In this document: piece by piece, positions 27,330 to 35,859 of the stretch
Layout of the letters: each line of letters begins with the position of its first letter
Position numbering within the stretch: position 1 is the stretch's first letter
From: Caldimonas caldifontis
GTDB lineage: Bacteria; Pseudomonadota; Gammaproteobacteria; Burkholderiales; Burkholderiaceae_C
DNA: 64,000 bases
Direction: 5' to 3'
Assembly: GCF_002930615.1 (NCBI RefSeq)
Contig: NZ_PSNX01000012.1
Coordinates: forward strand, 1 to 64,000
Program-made: the position numbers and the translations under genes
The notes under the pieces: generated by a model
The model's database searches: none
Told to the model about the DNA's origin: nothing
What the model saw: only the letters and a program-made list of their open reading frames with translations

Positions 27330-29300
27330 ATGGGGCCGCACGACGACGCATCCGGCCTGCAGGCTCCCGACTCGGGGCTGACCCGCTCGCCCGCACTGCT
27401 GCGCCACGTCTTCGAGACGAGCCCGGACTGCATCACGCTCACCGAGCTGAGCACCGGCCGCTACGTGATGGTGAATGCAGAATTCACGCGCATCACCGGC
27501 TACGAACCCCAGGACGTGATCGGCCGCACGTCGGTCGAACTGGGCATCTGGGTGGATCAGCAAGATCGGGATCTCCTGGTGCAGGCGATTGCCCGCGATC
27601 AGGCCGTGCGCGACCTGATGGTGAGTTTCCGTGCCAAGAACGGGACGGTGCTGAGGATGCTCGTCTCGGGCTCGTGCTTCGAATGGGATGGCAAGACCTT
27701 TCTCGTGCTCAATGTGCGGGATGTCTCGGCGATCGAGCGCACCCGGCAGGAACAGCAGGCTATCTTGCAGAACGCATCCATCGGCATCGCCTTCACGCGC
27801 GACCGGGTCTTCCTGCATGCCAACCCACGCATGGAGGAAATCTTCGGCTGGCCCCTGGGGACGATGACGGGCCAGCCGGGGTCCGTGGTGTGGTGCAACG
27901 ACGAGGACTACCAACGCATCGGCCGGGAGGCCGGGCCTGTGCTGGCGCGCGGCGAGGCCTTCGAGACCGAATCGTTGATGGTGCGGCGCGACGGCGGCAC
28001 GATCTGGTGCCGCGTGCGCGGTCGCGCGGTCGATCGCGTACGGCCCGCGGAGGGGGGCACCATCTGGATCGTCGAGGACATCACCGAGCGCAAGCGCTTC
28101 GAGCAGGAGTTGTCGGCCGCGCGCGATGCTGCGGAGGCGGCCAGCCGCGCCAAGAGTGCCTTCCTGGCGAACACCAGCCATGAGCTGCGCACGCCGCTGC
28201 ACGGCCTGCTGGGCATGGCCCGCCTGGCCTTGCGCACCGACATCGACGAGCAGCGTCGCTACGACTACCTGCAGCGCATCCATGAAAGTGCCCAGGTGCT
28301 GCGCGATGTCATCAGCGACATCCTGGACTTCTCCAAGATCGAGGCCGGCCAGCTCGACATCGAAGTGGCGCCTTTCGACCTTCCGGCCCTGCTGGCCGCC
28401 CTGGAGCGCACGCATGGTGAGATCGCTCAGTCCAAGGGGCTGAACCTGCGCCTGCAACTCGCCCCTGACCTGCCGCTCACGGTGCGGGGCGACGCGGTGC
28501 GTGTGCGTCAGATCCTGGGCAACTATCTCTCCAATGCCATCAAGTTCACCGATCGGGGCGAGGTCACCCTGGCGGCGGCGCGTGCCGGGGAGGGGCGGGT
28601 CCACTTGAGCGTGAGCGATACCGGGCCCGGCATTGCGCCGCAGCAGCAGGTGCGGCTCTTCCGCCCCTTCAGCCAGGGGGATGTGTCCACCACGCGTCGC
28701 TATGGCGGGACGGGTCTGGGCCTGTCGATCTGCCGCGAGCTGGCCGAACTGATGGGCGGCACGGTCGGCGTGCACAGCGAGCCGGGGCAGGGCAGTCGTT
28801 TCTGGGTTGAGCTGCCCTTGCCCACTGCCGAAGATGTGCCACGCACGCCCTCGGTGGACGAACAGGCGCCTTGCCTGAGCGGACGGCGCGTGCTGCTGGT
28901 GGAGGACAACCCCGTCAACCTGCTGATCGGCGTGGCCATGCTGGAGCAGTGGGGCCTGGACGTGGCCCACTGCGGCGATGGTCGTGCGGCCATTGCCGCC
29001 GTGCAGTCGGCGGCCCAGGAAGGCCAGCCCTACGCCGTGGTGCTGATGGACCTGCAGATGCCCGTGATGGGGGGCATCGATGCCGCGCGTGAGCTGCGCC
29101 GCCAGTTCAGCGCCACCGAGCTGCCCATCATCGCGCTGACGGCTGCGGCGCTGGTGTCCGAGCGCGAGGCGGCCGCAGCGGCGGGCATGAACGACTTCCT
29201 CACCAAGCCGCTGGATGCGGTGGTGTTGCATCGCATGCTGTGCCGCTTCCTGCATGCCGACGACAGCGCGCAGGCATCGACGCGGACGGCATCGGACTGA
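27330..29300 (+). CDS. Soluble PAS-PAS hybrid histidine kinase
   Basis: A 656-residue cytoplasmic hybrid kinase. PAS1 spans about 24-135 (ITGYEPQDVIGRTSVELG), PAS2 about 145-260 (FGWPLGTMTGQPG). HisKA has NTSHELRTPLHG with phospho-His near 284. HATPase has DTGPGIAPQQQ and GGTGLGLSICREL near 465. The receiver has VEDNPVNLL near 530 and phospho-Asp in LMDLQMPVMGG near 573. There is no TM helix, so the signal is internal, perhaps redox or a ligand in a PAS domain. The PAS sequences show no diagnostic haem or flavin residue that I can name. Confidence 0.92.
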   Translation: MGPHDDASGLQAPDSGLTRSPALLRHVFETSPDCITLTELSTGRYVMVNAEFTRITGYEPQDVIGRTSVELGIWVDQQDRDLLVQAIARDQAVRDLMVSFRAKNGTVLRMLVSGSCFEWDGKTFLVLNVRDVSAIERTRQEQQAILQNASIGIAFTRDRVFLHANPRMEEIFGWPLGTMTGQPGSVVWCNDEDYQRIGREAGPVLARGEAFETESLMVRRDGGTIWCRVRGRAVDRVRPAEGGTIWIVEDITERKRFEQELSAARDAAEAASRAKSAFLANTSHELRTPLHGLLGMARLALRTDIDEQRRYDYLQRIHESAQVLRDVISDILDFSKIEAGQLDIEVAPFDLPALLAALERTHGEIAQSKGLNLRLQLAPDLPLTVRGDAVRVRQILGNYLSNAIKFTDRGEVTLAAARAGEGRVHLSVSDTGPGIAPQQQVRLFRPFSQGDVSTTRRYGGTGLGLSICRELAELMGGTVGVHSEPGQGSRFWVELPLPTAEDVPRTPSVDEQAPCLSGRRVLLVEDNPVNLLIGVAMLEQWGLDVAHCGDGRAAIAAVQSAAQEGQPYAVVLMDLQMPVMGGIDAARELRRQFSATELPIIALTAAALVSEREAAAAAGMNDFLTKPLDAVVLHRMLCRFLHADDSAQASTRTASD

Positions 29301-29303
29301 CGA

Positions 29304-29936
29304 TCAGTCGATCTGCAAGCCCAGGGAGCGCGGGTCGCCGCGGCCTTGACGCACGAGCGTGGGCTCGGCCGCGCTGAGATCGATCACGGTCGTGGCTTCG
29401 GCGGGGCACGCGCCCGCATCGACCACGGCCTGGATCTGCTTCTGGAAACGTTCCCGGATCTCGTGCGGGTCGTTCAACGGGGTGGTTTCACCGGGGGCGA
29501 TCAAGGTGGTGGCCAGCAGCGGCTGGCCAAAGACCTCCAGCAAGGCCTGGGTCACGCGGTGATCGGGGACACGCAGACCCACCGTGCGTCGCGAGGGGTG
29601 CGACACCCGCCGCGGCACTTCCTTCGTGGCCTCCAGGATGAAGGTGAAGGGCCCGGGCGTGGCCAGCTTCATCAGGCGGTACTGGCGGTTGTCCACGCGG
29701 GCGTAGCTGGCCAGCTCCGACAGGTCACGGCACAACAGCGTGAGATGGTGCTTCTCGTCCACCTCCCGGATCCGTCGAAGGTTCTCGGCCGCCGCCTTGT
29801 CGTCGAGGTGGCACACCAGGGCGTAGCTGGAGTCGGTCGGGATGGCGGCAATGCCACCCCCATGCAGGATCTGCGCCGCCTGCTTCAGCAGCCGGGGCTG
29901 CGGGTTGTCAGGATGGACTTCGAAATACTGGGCCAT
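29304..29936 (-). CDS. Sua5/YciO/YrdC-family protein
   Basis: A 210-residue YrdC-fold protein related to threonylcarbamoyl-AMP synthases. It shows IAAIPTDSSYALVC (about 31-44), the KHHLTLLCRDLSELA segment, GPFTFILEATKEVPRR with the KxR-type nucleotide contacts, and VGLRVPDHRV. The details (TDSSYALVCHLDD and no C-terminal SWIFT-like domain) resemble the YciO branch more than TsaC. A role in t6A synthesis is therefore possible but not assured. The ATG at 29936 is chosen; upstream codons overlap a divergent small frame. Confidence 0.88.
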   Translation of the reverse strand: MAQYFEVHPDNPQPRLLKQAAQILHGGGIAAIPTDSSYALVCHLDDKAAAENLRRIREVDEKHHLTLLCRDLSELASYARVDNRQYRLMKLATPGPFTFILEATKEVPRRVSHPSRRTVGLRVPDHRVTQALLEVFGQPLLATTLIAPGETTPLNDPHEIRERFQKQIQAVVDAGACPAEATTVIDLSAAEPTLVRQGRGDPRSLGLQID

Positions 29937-29972
29937 GGCGACATTGTCCTCTCCCATCGACAATGGTGCGCC

Positions 29973-30086
29973 ATGAAGCCCACCGAACCCGTCTGGACCC
30001 GGCTGCCGGGATTCGATGCGCAGGCGGCGCGAATGGGGCTGGGCTCGCGCGGCGAAGGTCACTGGATCTGCTTCCAGCGACCCTGA
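29973..30086 (+). CDS. Possible 37-residue conserved-looking small protein
   Basis: This short frame encodes a compact, aromatic-rich peptide including VWTRLPGFDAQAARMG and ending GHWICFQRP. It begins 36 bases from the start of the divergent YrdC-family gene, and third-position GC is high. I do not recognise a family. It is placed here because the composition is protein-like and the intergenic space is otherwise empty. Confidence 0.4.
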   Translation: MKPTEPVWTRLPGFDAQAARMGLGSRGEGHWICFQRP

Positions 30087-30126
30087 GTCTTCGCCGGGCG
30101 TGCCGGATCGCGGGCGGCTTCGACGC

Positions 30127-30636
30127 TCAGTGCTTGTGGTGGCCGCCGGCGTCATGGCCCTTCGCGGGCGCGGCACGGACGGCTTCCACCTGCACCTCGA
30201 CCGTGACGGTGCCCGCCTTCTCGAAGGTCAGCACCAGCGGCAGCTTCTCGCCCGCCTTCAGCGGTGAGGCAAGGCCCATGAACATGATGTGCAGGCCGCC
30301 CGGCTCCAGCGCCACGGTCTGGCCGGCCGGCACGTCGATGGCAGCCACTTCGCGCATGCGCATGATGTTGCCTTCCATGCGCATGCTGTGCAGTTCGGTG
30401 CTGGCCACACGGTCGGCCGGCGCGGCGGCCGACAGCAGGCGGTCGGCGGTGGTGCCGCGGTTCTCGATCTTGAGGAAGGCCCCGCCGGCCTTCTGGCCGG
30501 GCACGGTGGCACGGGCCCAGGGGTGGTCGATGGCCAGGTCGCCGACGCGGTAGTCATGCGCCATGGCGGGCAGCGCCAGGGTCAGCGTGCCGGCGACGAT
30601 CAGCAGCGTGCGGCGGGTGAGGGACAACAGCTTCAT
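30127..30636 (-). CDS. Periplasmic copper chaperone PCu(A)C
   Basis: A 169-residue exported protein with a signal peptide (about 1-25, ending PAMA-HD). The cupredoxin-like domain carries the Cu(I) motif H(M)-x10-M-x21-H-x-M, seen as ELHSMRM, NIMRMREV and GLHIMFMG. A His-rich tail (HDAGGHHKH) closes it. Such proteins deliver copper to the Cu-A site of cytochrome oxidase or store it. The ATG at 30636 has AGGAG five bases upstream. It is the last gene of the DUF2946-receptor-PepSY-chaperone run, and a Fur-box-like sequence sits just upstream. Confidence 0.92.
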   Translation of the reverse strand: MKLLSLTRRTLLIVAGTLTLALPAMAHDYRVGDLAIDHPWARATVPGQKAGGAFLKIENRGTTADRLLSAAAPADRVASTELHSMRMEGNIMRMREVAAIDVPAGQTVALEPGGLHIMFMGLASPLKAGEKLPLVLTFEKAGTVTVEVQVEAVRAAPAKGHDAGGHHKH

Positions 30637-30652
30637 GAACACTCCTACGGGT

Positions 30653-30667
30653 TGAGAATGATTGTGA
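30653..30667 (-). promoter_or_regulatory. Fur-box-like sequence upstream of the PCu(A)C gene
   Basis: TGAGAATGATTGTGA matches the 7-1-7 Fur core TGATAATNATTATCA at 11 of 14 specified positions. It lies 17 bases upstream of the PCu(A)C start and just after the PepSY stop. If used, it would make the chaperone gene separately responsive to iron, or to another FUR-family metal sensor. Match only; binding is untested. Confidence 0.4.
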
Positions 30668-30669
30668 AC

Positions 30670-32001
30670 TCAGGCCGTCACACGGGGTGAGCGGCGACGC
30701 AACAACACCATCAGGCCTTCGGCCATGCCATAGACCAGCAGGCTCCAGGCGAACACCGGCTGGGCCCAGGCCAGCGCGGCCATCAGCAGCCACAGGCCCA
30801 CCGGCACGGCACGCCAGCCGGACGCCGGCATCGTCGGGATGGGCAACCAGCCGCTGGCGGGGCGGCGCAGCCAGGCCATGCGCAGGCCGGAGACCACCGC
30901 GCCGACACAGCCCAGCGCCACCAGGATCAGCACGGCCTGGTTCCACAGGCCGAACTCGCCGCGATGGAAGGGAATGCCCACCGCGGTGGCGCGGGCCATC
31001 AGCGGCATGTCGTCCCAGCCTGCGGCGAACAGCGCGTGCCCACGGTAGGCATCCAGGGCCAGCACGAAGCGGCGCGTGGGCTGGCTGCGGTCGAAGTTCT
31101 CGGCGCGCCACACCCCTTCGGGGCCGCGCGGCGGCGTCAGCATCATCGCAATGTCGGGCGCCTGCGAACGCGCCGCGTCCCAGGCGGCCTGCCAGGTCAG
31201 GGGGGCGCGGCCGTCGGCGGGCAGGGCGCTGGACAGGTCTGCCGGTGGCCGCAGCGCCGACTGGCCCAGGGCTTGCTGCGCGGCGCGGAAGCGCTCGCCG
31301 GTGTGGGCCGACCAGGTGAGGCCGGTGACCAGGATCACCGCCAGCACGGTGCTCATCAGTACTCCACCGGTGGTATGCCAGCGGCGCCATTGCAGCCGCT
31401 CAGGGCCCGGGCCGCGCAGGCGCAGCGACGCTCCCAGCGCGCGCAGGCCGCTGCGTGGCCACCACATGGCCAGGCCGGTGAGGAGCATCACCAGCAGCCA
31501 GCTCGCGGCGAGCTCGATCAGCCAGCGCCAGCCTTCGCCTTGCAGCAGCGAGGCGTGCAGCTTGCGCGCCCAGTGGCGGTAGCGCTGCATTTCGTCGAGC
31601 GCGCCCACCACCTCGGCGGTGTGCGGGTTCACATAGACGATGCGCCCGGCAGGCAGGCCATCGGTGCGTGCGACGACGGCGGGGTCGGCGCCAAAGTGAA
31701 CCTGGGTGGTGTCGCCCGGTCGGTGGGCGGGCACGACGAAGCGCAGCGGGCGCGAGGCCTCGGTTGCCTGAGCCGCAGCCACCTGGGCCTCCAGCGGCTG
31801 CAGGCCTGCGGTGGGTGCAACGTGGTCGAGATGGCCATGGCGCAAGGCTTCGACTTGCGGTGTGACAACATAGAGCAGTCCCGTGAGGGCGGCGACGATC
31901 ACCAGCGGGGCCGTGATCAGGCCGGCCCAGAAATGCAGTCGCCAGAAGATGCGGTGCAGCGCTGCGCGTGCAGTGGTCGATGTGTGAGAGACAGATGTCA
32001 T
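30670..32001 (-). CDS. PepSY-domain membrane protein
   Basis: A 443-residue protein of the PepSY-associated TM helix family. TM1 lies in LHFWAGLITAPLVIVAALTG (about 20-40). A periplasmic PepSY region follows, then TM2 near 170-190 (LASWLLVMLLTGLAMW), TM3 near 235, and two C-terminal helices. These proteins accompany TonB receptors and are thought to act as inner-membrane reductases or permeases for metals or siderophores. The ATG at 32001 lies 11 bases after the receptor stop. Given the copper chaperone beside it, copper reduction or passage is a reasonable guess. Confidence 0.88.
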   Translation of the reverse strand: MTSVSHTSTTARAALHRIFWRLHFWAGLITAPLVIVAALTGLLYVVTPQVEALRHGHLDHVAPTAGLQPLEAQVAAAQATEASRPLRFVVPAHRPGDTTQVHFGADPAVVARTDGLPAGRIVYVNPHTAEVVGALDEMQRYRHWARKLHASLLQGEGWRWLIELAASWLLVMLLTGLAMWWPRSGLRALGASLRLRGPGPERLQWRRWHTTGGVLMSTVLAVILVTGLTWSAHTGERFRAAQQALGQSALRPPADLSSALPADGRAPLTWQAAWDAARSQAPDIAMMLTPPRGPEGVWRAENFDRSQPTRRFVLALDAYRGHALFAAGWDDMPLMARATAVGIPFHRGEFGLWNQAVLILVALGCVGAVVSGLRMAWLRRPASGWLPIPTMPASGWRAVPVGLWLLMAALAWAQPVFAWSLLVYGMAEGLMVLLRRRSPRVTA

Positions 32002-32012
32002 CGCGGCCTCGC

Positions 32013-34289
32013 TCACTGGGTCCAGCGCAGCTCGGTGTGCAGCGTGCGGCCGGGGTAGGGGTGCGACTGCCAGGCGCGCTGGTCGGTCAGGTTGTCGATG
32101 CCCACGGCCCACTCAAGCTGGGGTTGCAGCTTGACGCTCGCGCGCCAGTCGAGCTGCGTCACGCGCGAGACGCCGCCGTAGACATCCGGTTGCACGTCGA
32201 GGTTGTAGACGTCGTTGTAGGCGCGGCCGCTGTAGCGCAGGCCCAGGCTGGTGCGCCACAGGTCGTTGGGGCGCCAGGCGGCCAGCAGTGCGCCGCGGGA
32301 CTTGGGCACGCGCAGCCAGTAGGCGCCCACGCTGCCGGGGTCGCGGGTGTTGGCGGTGACGATGCTGCGCGTGAAGGCCAGATGCCCTTCCAGGTCCAAT
32401 CCGCGCACGAAGACGTTTTGCTGCATCCCCACGAACTCGATGCCGCGGGTGCGCACACGGTCGACGTTGGACACGCGCGTCACGCTGGGCACCACGGTGG
32501 TGTCGCTCTGGCGCAGGATGGCATCCTTCACAACGTCCTGGAACAGGGACACGCGCAGACGGTGTGCCACCCCGCTGTGCTCGGCCGAAAGTTCGACGGC
32601 GGTGGAGCGTTCGGGCCGGAGGTTGGGATCGCTCACGATCACGCTGGTGCCGGTGGCCGTGCCGTTGTAGAGCTCTTCGACGTTGGGGAAGCGCACGCCG
32701 TGGCCGGCACTGGCCTTGAGCAGCCACTCGGGTGTGGCCCACCAGGCCAGCGAGGCCTTGGGCGAACGGCCATTCAGGCTGCGTTCGCCATAGACGGTGG
32801 TCACGCCGTTCGAGGTGAGCTGTTCGCCATCGTGGGCGCGGAAGCGCTCGACGCGCAGCCCCAGCGTGAGCTGCAGGTCTTCGCGCAGGGTCCACACGTC
32901 CTGCGCGTAGGCGGCGGTGATCTCGGTGCGGCCCCGGTAGTACTGGGCCCGCGTACCGCCGCCACTGCGCCAGTCACTCACGTTGTCCACGGTCTGATCC
33001 AGCCGGTAGCCATTGCGGTGCAGCCCGAAGGTCAGGGCATGGTGCCCGTCACCGAAGTCGCCAGGCGTCGGGGTGTAAGCCGCCTGTGCTTCCATCGTGT
33101 GCCAGCCGGTGCCGTCGCGGCGGGTGAGGGTGCCCGGGCCGCCCAACGCGGCCACCGGGTCGGGTTGGCTGGCCTGGCGTGCATCGTCGCGGCCGATGCG
33201 GTAGAGCGAGGCCACCAGCGAGCCGTTCCAGCCGGTGGCGTGGCGAGTCTTCACCGTGAAGCCCGATTGCCAGTGGGCTTCATCGCGCTGCGATGGGGCG
33301 AAGGCCGTGGTGGGAATCGTGTACTGGTAGGTGCCGTCGGTCACGGTACCGGACCACACCGGGTTGCCGTTGACGTCGCGCAGGAAGGTCCGGTTGCGGG
33401 TGACGGAGTCGTTCACCCAGTAACCCACGAAGGCGCTGGCCTGCAGGGTGGGCGTGAGGTCCTGGCCCACCTGCAGCTTGATCGTGTCCTGCTGCGTGCG
33501 GTCGATGGCGCCGCTGTTGGCCCCGAAAACGGCGCGCGGTCGGCCCAGTGGATCGGTGTCGTAGCGGATGCCGGTGACCGGCGTGCCGGCCGTGCCGGGC
33601 GTGAGCGTGGTGCTGGTGTGGTACTGCATCGGCTGCGAAGTGCTGTCCTGGTGGTTCAGGTGCAGCGCGTACCACAGACCGCTGTCCAGCCGCGAGGCGA
33701 TGCGTGCGCTGAACTGGTGGCCGTCGTAGTGGCCGCTGTCGCCATAGGCTGAGAACTGCTGGCGGTGGCCGCCCAGTCGGGCCGAAGCCTCGAAGCCCTG
33801 CGGAACGCGCTCGTGCACCACCACCGTGGTACCGATGGAGTTGCCGGGGTAGAGCGCCGAGTAGGGTCCGTAGAGCATGTCCACCCGCTCGATGGATTCG
33901 GGCGTGAGCATGTTCCAGCGCGGCGCATCGAAGCGCCCCAGGAAGTTCGACAGCAGGTAGCCGTCCACATACACCAGCGCCCGCGAGGGTTGCAGGGTGC
34001 CGAAGTTGCGCCCGCCGATCAGCGCATTGCGGTCGCCGATGTAGCGCTTGCGGATCGTGGTGGCCGGCAGGTAGCGCAGCGCGTCCTCGGGGTTGACGAG
34101 GTTCTGGTCGCGCAGCTGCTCGGCCGTCTTGCTGGCCGTGGTCTGCGGCAGTGTGGGGTCGAGTTCGGCGCGCTGGCCGGTGACGACCACCGGAGCCAGC
34201 GAGGTATCGGTCGCCACGCCCTGGGCGAGGGCGAGGGAGCAGGGGGCTGCAGCGGCCAGTGCCGCAGCAGACAAGGCAAGGGTTCTCAC
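32013..34289 (-). CDS. TonB-dependent outer-membrane receptor, probably for copper (OprC-like)
   Basis: About 758 residues from the GTG at 34289, which has AGGAT upstream and yields a clean signal peptide (about 1-23, ending SLALA-QG). A TonB-box-like APVVVTG follows, then the plug domain with DALRYLPATTIRKRY and YGPYSALYPGNSIGTT. The beta-barrel ends in the aromatic/charged C-terminus ELRWTQ. The signature IRKRYIGDRNALIGGR resembles the TonB copper receptor group as I recall it. Neighbouring PepSY, PCu(A)C and DUF2946 genes support copper; an iron substrate remains possible. Confidence 0.85.
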   Translation of the reverse strand: MRTLALSAAALAAAAPCSLALAQGVATDTSLAPVVVTGQRAELDPTLPQTTASKTAEQLRDQNLVNPEDALRYLPATTIRKRYIGDRNALIGGRNFGTLQPSRALVYVDGYLLSNFLGRFDAPRWNMLTPESIERVDMLYGPYSALYPGNSIGTTVVVHERVPQGFEASARLGGHRQQFSAYGDSGHYDGHQFSARIASRLDSGLWYALHLNHQDSTSQPMQYHTSTTLTPGTAGTPVTGIRYDTDPLGRPRAVFGANSGAIDRTQQDTIKLQVGQDLTPTLQASAFVGYWVNDSVTRNRTFLRDVNGNPVWSGTVTDGTYQYTIPTTAFAPSQRDEAHWQSGFTVKTRHATGWNGSLVASLYRIGRDDARQASQPDPVAALGGPGTLTRRDGTGWHTMEAQAAYTPTPGDFGDGHHALTFGLHRNGYRLDQTVDNVSDWRSGGGTRAQYYRGRTEITAAYAQDVWTLREDLQLTLGLRVERFRAHDGEQLTSNGVTTVYGERSLNGRSPKASLAWWATPEWLLKASAGHGVRFPNVEELYNGTATGTSVIVSDPNLRPERSTAVELSAEHSGVAHRLRVSLFQDVVKDAILRQSDTTVVPSVTRVSNVDRVRTRGIEFVGMQQNVFVRGLDLEGHLAFTRSIVTANTRDPGSVGAYWLRVPKSRGALLAAWRPNDLWRTSLGLRYSGRAYNDVYNLDVQPDVYGGVSRVTQLDWRASVKLQPQLEWAVGIDNLTDQRAWQSHPYPGRTLHTELRWTQ

Positions 34290-34388
34290 GAAAGATCCTG
34301 AACGAGAGGGAGCGCCCCACAAGGGCGGGAGCGCGGACAAGGCCCGGGCAGACCGGGCCCCGCGAACGAACGGGCGATCAATGCCGGT

Positions 34389-34802
34389 TCAGTTCAGGAT
34401 CGGAGGGGCGTGGTGCAGACGTGCGGCCCACCGGGCCGCGGCATCGAGGGCCGCACGCGGCGGCGCCGTGGCCGGCGGGGGCAGGCCCGCGAGTGAGGAG
34501 GGCAGGGTTTCGATGGTGGGCGAAGGGCCCGGGGCTGCATAGGCCACCACGCCGGTCAGCACGCAAGGGTCACTGCCGGGGGCGGCGCTGTCGGAATGGC
34601 TGCCGTCGTCCAGGTCGGCGGCGTCGCCAAGGACCTGGCCGGCGGCGTCCAGCACCACGGTCTTCACGCCATAGACCGTGCACACCTCCACCAGCGTCTT
34701 GCCCTGGGCCTGGGCTGCACCCACGGCCAGCAAGGGCAGAGCGGCCTTGAGCAGCAGCATCAAGGCCAGCCAGCACAGGCTCAGGCGGTGGGGCGACAAC
34801 AT
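34389..34802 (-). CDS. DUF2946-like exported protein of the copper operon
   Basis: A 137-residue protein with an N-terminal signal or TM segment (LALMLLLKAALPLLAVGAA). It is followed by VEVCTVYGVKTVVLD, which matches the DUF2946 pattern of a Cys shortly after the membrane segment. A spacer rich in Asp/Ser/His then holds a second Cys, and the tail ends in HHAPPIL. DUF2946 genes commonly sit beside TonB copper receptors. It heads the minus-strand run, 99 bases before the receptor start. Confidence 0.72.
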   Translation of the reverse strand: MLSPHRLSLCWLALMLLLKAALPLLAVGAAQAQGKTLVEVCTVYGVKTVVLDAAGQVLGDAADLDDGSHSDSAAPGSDPCVLTGVVAYAAPGPSPTIETLPSSLAGLPPPATAPPRAALDAAARWAARLHHAPPILN

Positions 34803-34826
34803 GGGGTCGGATTGTGCCTCAGCCGC

Positions 34827-35250
34827 TCAAGGGGCGGCCCCGGGCAGCTGCAGCCGGGAGCGGGCCAGCTCGTCCTTCAGCCTGCGTCGCAAGGCCTGGA
34901 GCGGCGGCCAGTCGTGCAGGGTGGGTGGGTAGACCAGGCACAGCGTCTGGGTGTGGCCGGCCGGCAGGCTCAGCGGCGACAGCCGCACCAGCCGGCCGTC
35001 CTTCAGGCGTCGGCCGCCTGCAGCATGAAGCCTGCATCGTTGAAGGTCGCCACCTCCTGCACCGTCACGCGCACCCCCGCCTGGGCGAACCAGCGCCGCC
35101 AGAGGTCGCCGTACCCCAGCAGAGGCTCGTCGGCCAGCGCCGCATCGCCGCGGCCGCGCAGTCGCTGCGCCGCCGCTGGCGCGCCCACCAGGCGGCCGGG
35201 CGCGAGCGACTGGACCGGGCCCGCCGCGGCCTGGGAGACGGGGCCGCCTG
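34827..35250 (-). pseudogene. Decayed LysR-family regulator, C-terminal fragment in two frames
   Basis: Two overlapping minus-strand frames each carry part of a LysR effector domain. One reads ADEPLLGYGDLWRRWFAQAG and then ATFNDAGFMLQAA before a stop near 35003. The other resumes with LKDGRLVRLSPLSLPAG and LCLVYPPTLHDWPPLQALR and ends at 34827. In intact GcvA-like regulators these blocks are joined by about 15 residues (GLGVALARE), so a deletion with a frame change has occurred. No HTH domain is present upstream. It fills the 585-base gap before the HU gene and is presumably non-functional. Confidence 0.6.
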
Positions 35251-35387
35251 GTGGTGATCGACACGGTTGGTGGGTTTTGTCACAAATTGCAAGTCCAGGG
35301 CCATCCCAATCCATGCCATAGTGCACCCCCTCGCGCCTGGCCTTGTGCCGGGCGCTCGACCGTGGACCCAAGACTAGGAAGCATTTG

Positions 35388-35666
35388 ATGACCAAATCCG
35401 ATCTGATCGATGCGATCGCCGCCGATGCCGACGTGAGCAAGGCCTCTGCCCAACGCATGCTCGACGCCGTGGCCCAGCACATCACGCAGGCCCTGGCCAA
35501 GGGCGAGACCGTGGCCTGGGCCGGCTTCGGCACCTTCGCGGTGTCCGAGCGTGCCGCCCGCACCGGCCGCAACCCGCGCACCGGCGAAGAGATCCAGATC
35601 GAGGCCTCCAAGGGCGCCAAGTTCAGCGCCGGCAAGGCCCTGAAGGATGCACTGAACGGCCGCTGA
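35388..35666 (+). CDS. hupB: HU-family DNA-binding protein
   Basis: A 92-residue nucleoid protein. It has the HU/IHF fold: [21 protein letters not shown], the [24 protein letters not shown]-binding arm with the Pro at the tip (about 45-64), and a C-terminal helix [10 protein letters not shown]. The arm sequence RNPRTGEEI is HU rather than IHF-like. The ATG at 35388 is chosen over an upstream in-frame start with unrelated residues. The gene stands alone with its own terminator. Confidence 0.93.
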   Translation: MTKSDLIDAIAADADVSKASAQRMLDAVAQHITQALAKGETVAWAGFGTFAVSERAARTGRNPRTGEEIQIEASKGAKFSAGKALKDALNGR

Positions 35667-35704
35667 GCCGCTGGCGGGGCCCTGGGCTTCGCCTCTCTCG
35701 CACC

Positions 35705-35733
35705 GACAACGGCCGGCTTCGCTGGCCGTTGTC
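35705..35733 (+). terminator. Rho-independent-type terminator after HU
   Basis: The perfect 10-bp stem GACAACGGCC / GGCCGTTGTC (35705-35714 and 35724-35733) encloses a 9-base loop. It lies 39 bases beyond the HU stop and is followed by GTTTCC, a short T-run. The strong stem and position support termination. Confidence 0.75.
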
Positions 35734-35859
35734 GTTTCCAGGTGTGACAAAGTGGTCGGCCCTCGCCGTTCGGCGGGCCCTGCGGGCCGGCCATCGGCCG
35801 CGTGTCTGAGGCCGGCCAGCCTTTCTTAAACTGGCCTGCCGGAACACGCCACCGATGCC

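Noticed and set aside
25623-29255. A 1210-codon open frame on the minus strand
   Set aside because: It is antisense to five well-identified genes (tas, ybaK, plsY, ridA-like, hybrid kinase) and its product is His/Gln/Arg-rich low-complexity sequence, the usual shadow in high-GC DNA.
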